The notes under the pieces: model-generated
What the model was told of the DNA's origin: nothing
The model's database searches: none
Seen by the model: the letters and a program-made list of their open reading frames with translations, nothing else
Origin: Diphasiastrum complanatum
Lineage: Eukaryota; Streptophyta; Lycopodiopsida; Lycopodiales; Lycopodiaceae
DNA: 64,000 bases
Assembly (NCBI GenBank): GCA_029204225.1
Contig: MU832016.1
Coordinates: 1-64,000, forward strand
Direction of reading: 5' to 3'
Part shown: piece by piece, positions 57,020-64,000 of the stretch
Layout of the letters: every line of letters starts with the position of its first letter
Numbering within the stretch: position 1 is the first letter of the stretch
Made by a program: the position numbers and the translations under genes

Positions 57020-57400
57020 ACACCGATAATAGTCAAAATTGTCCAAATTTATTTTTGTTAAATCCTTTTGTGAGTGTGTGCACTACTTGTGGACGATAGA
57101 TGAGTTCCACTTCTTTAGGTTGAGATTTCTCTCATATGAAGTGATGATGGACCTCAATGTCTAGTATGCATGTGCAATATCTTGTTCTTAGCAATGTGAA
57201 TGCAACTCTGATTGTCGCAATAAATAGGAGTTGTGTGACCTTGGTCCTCTTTGCATTTAGCTATTAATCATCAAAGCCACATACATTCACATGATGTACT
57301 TGCAATTGTCCTATATTCCACTTATGTATCTGAGAGAGGGTGTTTTTTGCTCACGCATAAAACTTTTGCACGTAGAGCTCCCAACAGGTATAAGTTCTAG
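57020..57400 (-). pseudogene. Copia RNase H fragment
   Basis: The minus strand, with frame changes, reads STSCECMWL, AKCKEDQGHTTPIYCDNQSC, IHIAKNKILHMHTRHIEVHH and HFIREKSQPKEVELIYRPQV, the normal Copia RNase H C-terminus (CDNxSAIxLAxNPxxHxRTKHI). Stops are present. The rest of pol is not recognisable further right. Confidence 0.75.
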
Positions 57401-57756
57401 AGCTCTCGTTGCTAGTCTTTCATCAATGCTCTTTGTAGTCTCGGGGTGGTGATTCTGCATTTGGATATTCTTGTGCAATTGGTGACAACTATAAATTTGT
57501 TAAAAGATTGTGTGGGAATCTAATAACACACAAGCCTGCCTATATTATAGTAGTCTTGAAGTTTGAGATCAACACTTATTTTATAGCAATCCATAGTAAG
57601 ACATGCCCTTAAGATATCATGGTACCATCTTACCTACACATCAATGTGATTTTTTTGTATCTGCCACAAATTGAATAGTTATTCCTACATCATAGGAGAT
57701 ACTTATCCTAGTGATAGTGATATAGATGAGACATAAAAGCATTTGTCTCACAACTA

Positions 57757-58370
57757 ATGGCTTACCTAATTAGGTGACAAATATTTAATGTAGTTAATAC
57801 ATGGATGCAATCTATAAATAGATCATCCTAGCATAGATTACTTGAGATGCTCCGTCCTTGAGACATATTATTTGAGCCTCCCAGTTATGCCGTCATTTTT
57901 TGTTGTAATTGCTATTTTATTGTGCTTCAATGTAACATAGTAGCAGCATGCAATGCACTTTATCGTTGTTTGATCGCGCTTGTTTACTCACTCTGATCAG
58001 AACACGGACATCTACGACTCCTCAGTTTCTGATCAGACGATGGCTGTCTTTGACGCCGGAGGAACTCGCGATATCATACTGCTTTTTCCATCTATTTCAG
58101 AACCAAACTTCACATTGAATCTGTTTTTCAGTAATACCACACACAAACCATTTTTAATCTCTTCGGTGGACTGTACTCTCGTTTTTGTGAGTATGAACTA
58201 ATTTTTAAGATCTTGTTGGCAATTAGAATACTTATAGCTGTGATTATATTTTGCATAAGCTTTCTATTAGACTGTTTTTGCATCTAGCAACTGATTGTAA
58301 CGGGAGAGCTGTTCCACAATATTCTTGCTCTCTTCTCCGTTCGCATTCTTCTATCTCTCTTGCCCCATCA
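57757..58370 (+). repeat. Copia LTR, 5'-truncated
   Basis: The sequence starts at GCTTACCTAATTAGG and ends TTGCCCCATCA. It matches the reverse complement of 40330-39682 closely and keeps the TATA box (57813-57820). The U3 is missing. No PBS follows. An ORF of 73 codons (SDQTMAVFDAGGTRD) within it is part of the LTR. Confidence 0.85.
57813..57820 (+). promoter_or_regulatory. TATA box in LTR
   Basis: TATAAATA in the block CTATAAATAGATCATCCTAG, shared with the LTR at 1303. Confidence 0.55.
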
Positions 58371-58619
58371 GAGATCACAAATGACAATATGTTCTACTTG
58401 TGAGTTGTTGAAATCAGCTTGCGAAGACCAATGATGAAAAAGGTAAAAATTAACCAAGTCCATGAACTTAATATTTTTTATTAAAGTTTTAATGTTATTG
58501 TAATATTGTATTTCTACTAAATATTTTAACTGTCTTTTAGTAGATACTACAAAAGAGCTTCAAGTGCATAGAGATCAACAATTAATTGAAAGAAAAAAGT
58601 TGGCCAAACATCAAAAGTT

Positions 58620-59325
58620 TAGAGTGTCCTCAGAAGTATCTCGGCCTTGTTATTGATGGCATGGATCAGAAAAAAATGATGTCACCTCATTTTGTTAGAG
58701 TGCCAAAAAATTTGACTGAGGCAGATTTCATTTAAGTTCATCTAGTTGGAGCACTTGTGTCTAATGGCACTTTGGAGTCCAAGATATGTTTTAATTATCC
58801 CAACATTAGAAATGAATTTGAAATCACCAGTGTACATAAGATTACTTGCAAATTTGGTAAAAATCTTTCAAAAATACTTTATTTGCAGCTTGACAACATT
58901 GCTAGGGAAAATCAAAATCAAATTGTCCTAGCATACTTGTCTATGCTAGTAGAGAAAAAAAATTTCAAAAAAATAAAAATAGGATTTTTGTTGGTGGGCC
59001 ACACCCATGATCAAATTGATCAGATGTTTATTTGTATTTCTAAGAGACTGAAACACAAGAAGGCATTTTCTTACCAGTGCATCAACATATTGTCAAAGAA
59101 TCATACGTGCCAAAGCCAATTGTGTCATTAATCAGACACACATGTAATTTTCATGATTATATTAAGACGTCCAATGAGATGGGGCGTTTTGTAGCTACTG
59201 TTAATGACATTAGCTTTCAACATCAATTTAAGATCAAATGTAATGAAACAGACTTTACATTGTTATGGGACAAACATTTTTCAAATTCAGTTTCATGGCT
59301 ACCACCTGAAGGAGTTGTTGGCTGA
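58620..59325 (+). pseudogene. DDE-like transposase fragment (DUF7869-like)
   Basis: One frame reads YLGLVIDGMDQKKMMSPHFV; after a break, 58757-59131 has ILYLQLDNIARENQNQIVLA, YLSMLVEKKNFKKIKIGFLL and VGHTHDQIDQMFICISKRL; 59077-59325 adds ESYVPKPIVSLIR and WDKHFSNSVSWLPPEGVVG. The IDGMDxxK...QLDNxxRENxN...GHTHxxIDQxF pattern is a widespread plant and protist transposase-like family with two conserved Asp positions. The name DUF7869 is from memory of the motif. Stops and frame changes show it is broken. The N-terminal part (58470-58620) is only partly readable. Confidence 0.7.
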
Positions 59326-61467
59326 TTATGAAAATCTCCAATATATGAGGCCAAAGCTATCCAAGAGCACCTCTCACCTTAAACCGAGGAGGTCTCTGAA
59401 GCCCTGAGAAAACAAATGAGCACAAGGAAGCATTCAATAAAACGACAAGGAGAGCAGGACACACAAGAGGTTCTCAAGCGGGCTGGAATGTAAAAGGTCG
59501 TTGGAAAACTCAATTTTCGACGGACAACAAATTTTTGAAAATAAACACTTGGTTTTACAGAAGCAAATGAGGATATACGCTTTTCCAAGTGCCAAGGCGG
59601 AAGCGAAAGCCATACCGTTCGACATGCGTTGCAGTGGGTCCTGCAAGACATTAAGGGTGGGATGATGTTGGCCTAGAAATCACGTGAGCCTCATGGTGAA
59701 TCCCAAGTGATGGAATGACCATGTATGAGCTGGTATTTGTAGGCATTTGAAATAAATGCAAGTAGACCCCTCCTAAATAAAGTAGAGTGAGCCACCTTTT
59801 GATGGTGACCTCTAGTGGAGAAGCTAATTCCGCTTGTAATTTGTGAAATTGCCACTTAGGCAACTCTCTTGCTTATTTAAGAGATCTCCTCTCTTGTGAG
59901 GGTCTTTACATGTATTGTCTTTACTCTTGATTATTAAATAGAAGATCCTCCACGAGTTTTGGCAATCCTTTGAGCTCCTTGATCATGATGGCTTTCTTGT
60001 GTGATGCTTTATGATCATGCACTTCCATTCTTGCATGTGTGGATGTGGGTATAGGCCAAGGATAAATTTGGTAATACAAATGAAGATTCTTAACATCAAT
60101 AAAACTTTCAATTTGAAGATCTTTAGTGCTTTGTTGTGCAAGATGCTATCCATGACTATCATAGATTTGAGTGAGTGATTTGGTCATTGACCCATTGACA
60201 TAGATGCTGCTACTAATTCAACTAGCACTCACCAACTTGATGCTTCTAATGTAAGATATTGTAAATTTGATGACAATCATCATGTAAATAAGTTTGCAAC
60301 ACAAGTGTGAAGGAATGTCCATTAACCACTTTTATAATGAACTTTTTGATTATCCAACTATTATGAAAGGTGATATAGTGAACAATATCCATTTGTTTGT
60401 TATTGGATCATTATATGTTGAAGCTGATCATTTACATCAGAGGCTTCTTAGTCAAATGCTTCATCAATATGGTAATCAAATATCATTGATATATGTGTAA
60501 TAAGTTGCTCAATCAATCATATTTGTGAACCAATTGAACACTAATAATTCTAAATATGTCAATTTGGGATCCAATGACATTTGCAATGTTTCATTGGTGA
60601 ATCCATTGGATAATAAAGTAAATATTTTGCTTCTAGACAATGTTGATGCCTCATGGGTTCATTAACAAGGCTTTGCACATATGATGTGATACAAGTTCTC
60701 CATAAAGCAATTATTACAATTTAAAAATCTATCAAGAAAATTGTATGGATCTAGCATTTATCATTTGAATTCATGATCTAAATCCATCACAAGAGATTTT
60801 GCAAGGATTGTCATTGGTGATGTATGCTAATTTTTTATATTTATCATGAATGTGTTCAAACATCATGAACATTAGAGATATCAAATGGAAGTTGTTGTTT
60901 GACTAAAACTCCAAAGGAGCTCTTGTTCATGCTTAGTGTAACAAACAAAGGTAAATTCCTTCAAAAAAGTACATATTGCGCAAAAAGTTTCACAAAATCA
61001 TATCTATTGTTGAGTTGTGCTAATAATAACTATCTATGGTTGGGTACCTAACAAACAAAGTTGTCAATCCTATGAGTCATTGTCTACATTACTTTGGATT
61101 GATGTTCTGAGTGCAAAGGTGGGCGTTCACAAAATTATTTTTTGGGAGAAATGTCTAGAGTGAATTCCAAGCATTTATTACTTCAGAATTATGAGCAGTG
61201 TTGTTATGGTTATGATTATGAGTTGCACTTCATTGAAATCAATCTTATTCAAACTTGAATATAATCATATTTTTGTCAACAATATATCCAAAGAAATGTT
61301 TTAATATATATCTAAGTTGCATTTCTAAGATCAACTAGCTTGTAAACAACAATTATATATGATCAATAGCTCATAGCTACACGTGTTGATGAATAAATTG
61401 TAGTTTTGTAAAATAAAGTCTATGATCAACATGAATAAATTGTAGTTTTGTTAGATAAAGTCGGTGA
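59326..61467. other. Degenerate interval, no clear gene
   Basis: A TATA-like TATTTAAG with a following transcript-like leader lies near 59875. An open frame at 60294-60500 (HKCEGMSINHFYNELFDYPT) is not recognised. The rest is stop-filled. Confidence 0.35.
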
Positions 61468-61910
61468 TCAACATGAATTGTTTAATGCAGCAAAAGAACT
61501 GGATGGATGACTACAAAATAATGCAATGGAGATTGATGTTGAAGAACTTATGGATGGGTTATTACTTGTATCACTAACTGTAGAAGGCTTTGTAAGCTTA
61601 CATACTAAATGCTCTTTGGCTTTGGCCTCAACACCTTGTGGTTGCTCCATGTAAACCTCTTCATTCAATTCTACATTGAGGAAGGCACTTTTGACATCCA
61701 TTTGTTGAATGTCCCATAAAAAATAGGCTACAACTGACAACATGAGTCTTATTGATGTCATCTTAGCAACAAGAGCAAACGTCTCATCATAGTCAAGCCC
61801 TTCTTGTTGAGTAATTTCTCTAGCAACAAGTCTTGCCTTATGCTTCTCTGTCTTGCCACTCGCCTAATACTTGGTCTTGTAAACCCACTTGCAAACTGTT
61901 TTCAAGTCTC
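61468..61910 (-). pseudogene. Copia reverse transcriptase N-terminal fragment
   Basis: The minus strand reads VCKWVYKTKY and KTEKHKARLVAR (with a frame break), then ALVAKMTSIRLMLSVVAYFL, WDIQQMDVKSAFLNVELNEE and VYMEQPQGVEA. These are the opening RT motifs, with QMDVKSAFLN carrying the first catalytic Asp. The palm with YVDD is absent. It is cut at about 61910. Confidence 0.85.
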
Positions 61911-62074
61911 AAAACCTGAATGTTCTCCCTCTCACAACTCAACAAAACAATCACCAAGATCATTCATGCCAAATTAAATAGTCGACAATTGCTTACCACT
62001 AGTAATTTGCATTACATACTTGTTGAACTTGAAACTAATGAGGCCAAATACTTTTGTATGGAGATAAGTGTCCT

Positions 62075-63124
62075 TCAAGATACAAGGTTCACAATATGCC
62101 TCTTTGCATTTGTTGTATAAATGGACTTTATAGGTCCTACATAAGATGTGCATTGAGAAAAATACTCCCTTTTATCCGAAATGTCAGAGCTAGCCCCACT
62201 ATCAATCCACCGAGGATCTTCACCTTTGACACTTGACGATGAAAAATTTGACATCATGAGTGAATCCTCATGAGAACTCTCTTCTTCGTCTTGTCCAATG
62301 TTGGCTTGGCTTTGTGCTTGGTTCCTCTTGAAGCATTCCAAGGCATAGTGTCCCATTTTGCTACAATAGTAGCATTTTACCTTGGATTTGTCCTTCTTGG
62401 ACTTTGCTTGATGATGATGTAGATCCTTGATGATCTCCATGCTTTGCTTGCTCCTTTTTGAAAGCTCCTCCCTGCTCTTTGCTTTGCCTTCTTCTTAGGT
62501 TCCTCACCACCATTGATAAAGAGGGACCTAAGAAGAATCACACTTTGATTTCTCAACAAGATCTATGATATTGAGCTTGATCAATCTTCTAGATCCAAAC
62601 CTAGCTCAAATTTCAAAGGCATAGTGCCCCATTTTGCTACAATAGTAGCATTTTACCTTGGATTTGTCCTTCTTGGGCTTGACTTGGCTTGATGATGATG
62701 AAGATCCTTGATGATCTCCATGCTTTGCTTGCTCCTTTTTGAAAGCTCCTCCCTTGCTCTTTGTTTTGCCTTCTTCTTAGGTCCCTCACCATCATGGATT
62801 GAGAGAGACCTAACAAGAATCAGACTTTGATTTCTCAACAAGATCTATGATGATCTTGAGCTTGATCAATCTTCTAGATCCAAACCTAGCTCAAATTTCA
62901 AAGGCATGCCCCATTTTGCTACAATAGTAGCATTTTACCTTGGATTTGTCCTTCTTGGGCTTGACTTGGCTTGATGATGATGTAGATCCTTGATTATCTC
63001 CATGCTTTCTATTGGACAAGTGAGGACTTGTTGAGTAAGTTGAATCCTCTCCAAAACGTCTCCCATGCTCCCTCTTTAACTCTTCTACAATCTCCTCAAT
63101 AGTTTTGATTCTCTCCTCTGTCAC
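62075..63124 (-). pseudogene. Copia gag-protease with triplicated zinc-knuckle segment
   Basis: The 3'-most part (62440-62075) has KVKCYYCSKMGHYALECFKR, a CCHC knuckle, an acidic linker, and WIDSGASSDISDKREYF with the protease DSG. Upstream, nearly identical segments of about 280 bases are repeated (see the repeat entry), so the knuckle sequence appears three times. The most upstream copy (63124-62891) opens TEERIKTIEEIVEELKREHG, the normal end of gag before the knuckle. Duplicate junctions create stops, so the protein is not intact. Confidence 0.8.
62355..63010 (-). repeat. Tandem triplication of gag segment, period 276-282 bp
   Basis: The phrase ATTTTGCTACAATAGTAGCA recurs at 62355, 62631 and 62913. 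The first two units are complete and end AGCTCAAATTTCAAAGGCAT; the third is partial, matching for about 100 bases. Units differ by scattered substitutions and short deletions. Confidence 0.9.
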
Positions 63125-64000
63125 ATGGTGAATGCAGTTTTTGAAATAGCAAATGAAGGATATAAGGTATGATGCTTTTAGACTAGGAACTTTTTGGTTT
63201 GCACATTACAAGACACCCTTGAACTTCTTCCACCTAGTTCAAGCTTTTTTTGGTCAACACTAGTCTTATTCTTTATCACAATATGACCAAGAGATTGCCT
63301 CACATTTGAATATCTCGGCAAAAGGTGTGGATCGCCTCATAATACTCATTACTATCTCCAACATATTTCTACTTTACATATGGCTCAAAGTGTGTTTCAT
63401 GAAAGCTTCGAATGCAACATAGTATTACTCAACTCAAAAGGCTCAAAGTGTATTTCATCAAAGCTTGGAACGCAACATGAGCGTTACAAAACCCAAAGGC
63501 ATGACCAATAAGAATAACTCCTATCTACTTTAGATGTTGTTTGGTGTTATCTTCTTCAACTTGATTTTATGATATCATCATCAATAATCTAATTTTGTAA
63601 ATACTCTAGTTTGATTTGACACATCTAACAAAACATAGGCCAATAAACTGGGTAATGATTTTAATAATAGCATAACAGCTTATGCACACAAGAAATGAAC
63701 CAATCCTCCTTACCAAGTAACATTGGATAAGAAAAATGTGATTGCTAAGCATAATGACATCTTGGACAAGCAATTGATTCTTGCACTTGTTTGTGTACTT
63801 CCTCCTTTCTAACTTGGGCAACTTATATCTTCTTGTATGGATGCTGATTGATTACTTATAATCCTCATTCCATTTCAATAACATGATCCAAGAGCATGAT
63901 GATAGGGTAGAGGCTTGTTGCACATTATATGATTATGGACCCATGACAATCTTTCCTCAATGTTTTGACCTGATTTTAGCCTCTTTATTGATCACAACAT
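63125..64000. other. No gene recognised (possible Copia gag decay)
   Basis: The minus strand upstream of the gag fragment is stop-filled. A duplicated phrase GGCTCAAAGTGTGTTTCATG/GGCTCAAAGTGTATTTCATC lies at about 63381 and 63439. A short minus ORF at 63606-63821 is unrecognised. Confidence 0.35.

Noticed and set aside
57980-58201. 73-codon ORF SDQTMAVFDAGG
   Set aside because: The same DNA block is non-coding LTR sequence in three other copies.

Overview
This is nuclear DNA from a land plant. Two intact intron-bearing host genes have clear plant orthologues: PCNA (10097-12089) and an RGGA/Stm1-like ribosome- and RNA-binding protein (47736-50208). Nearly everything else is degenerate, nested transposable-element DNA. 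The mix of Copia and Gypsy LTR elements, a CACTA (TNP2) transposon, an L1-like LINE, a TIR element and very long CT/CA microsatellites suits a large repeat-rich genome such as a fern, lycophyte, bryophyte or gymnosperm. I cannot settle the lineage from the sequence alone.

Layout. 1-8400: Copia fragments and at least four copies of one Copia LTR family, including a solo LTR with a 5-bp target-site duplication and an LTR flanked by both a PBS-like site and a polypurine tract. 8400-13900: a mostly TE-free island holding PCNA and an E2F-like promoter. 13900-19560: a Copia gag remnant abutting a minus-strand Gypsy element that has lost its reverse-transcriptase core. 19590-20930: an unusual CpG-studded A/T-tract region. 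21200-23340: a CT microsatellite, a dead Copia pol and a cluster of GCCACGCGTGGC palindromes. 24100-28700: a minus-strand CACTA TNP2 transposase, with a SET-like domain and decapeptide repeats in a same-strand ORF just upstream. 29400-30760: old diverged repeats. 32100-32730: four successive (CT)n(CA)n blocks. 33077-37224: a recently active-looking internally deleted Copia element that keeps gag but not RT. 37225-40771: a second Copia, minus strand. 41400-45000: a plus-strand Gypsy. 47736-50208: the RGGA-like gene. 51314-51964: a TIR element with target-site duplication. 52250-55480: a SINE-like head and a LINE interrupted by a chromodomain Gypsy. 57000-59330: Copia RNase H, another LTR copy and a DDE-like transposase of the DUF7869 kind. 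61400-63130: a Copia RT and a Copia gag whose zinc-knuckle segment is tandemly triplicated.

The host genes are not linked in function: PCNA is the DNA-replication sliding clamp, and the RGG protein acts in RNA binding and translation. The most unusual content is the SET-like ORF beside the CACTA transposase, the palindrome cluster that may be its subterminal repeats, and the gag-only Copia element.
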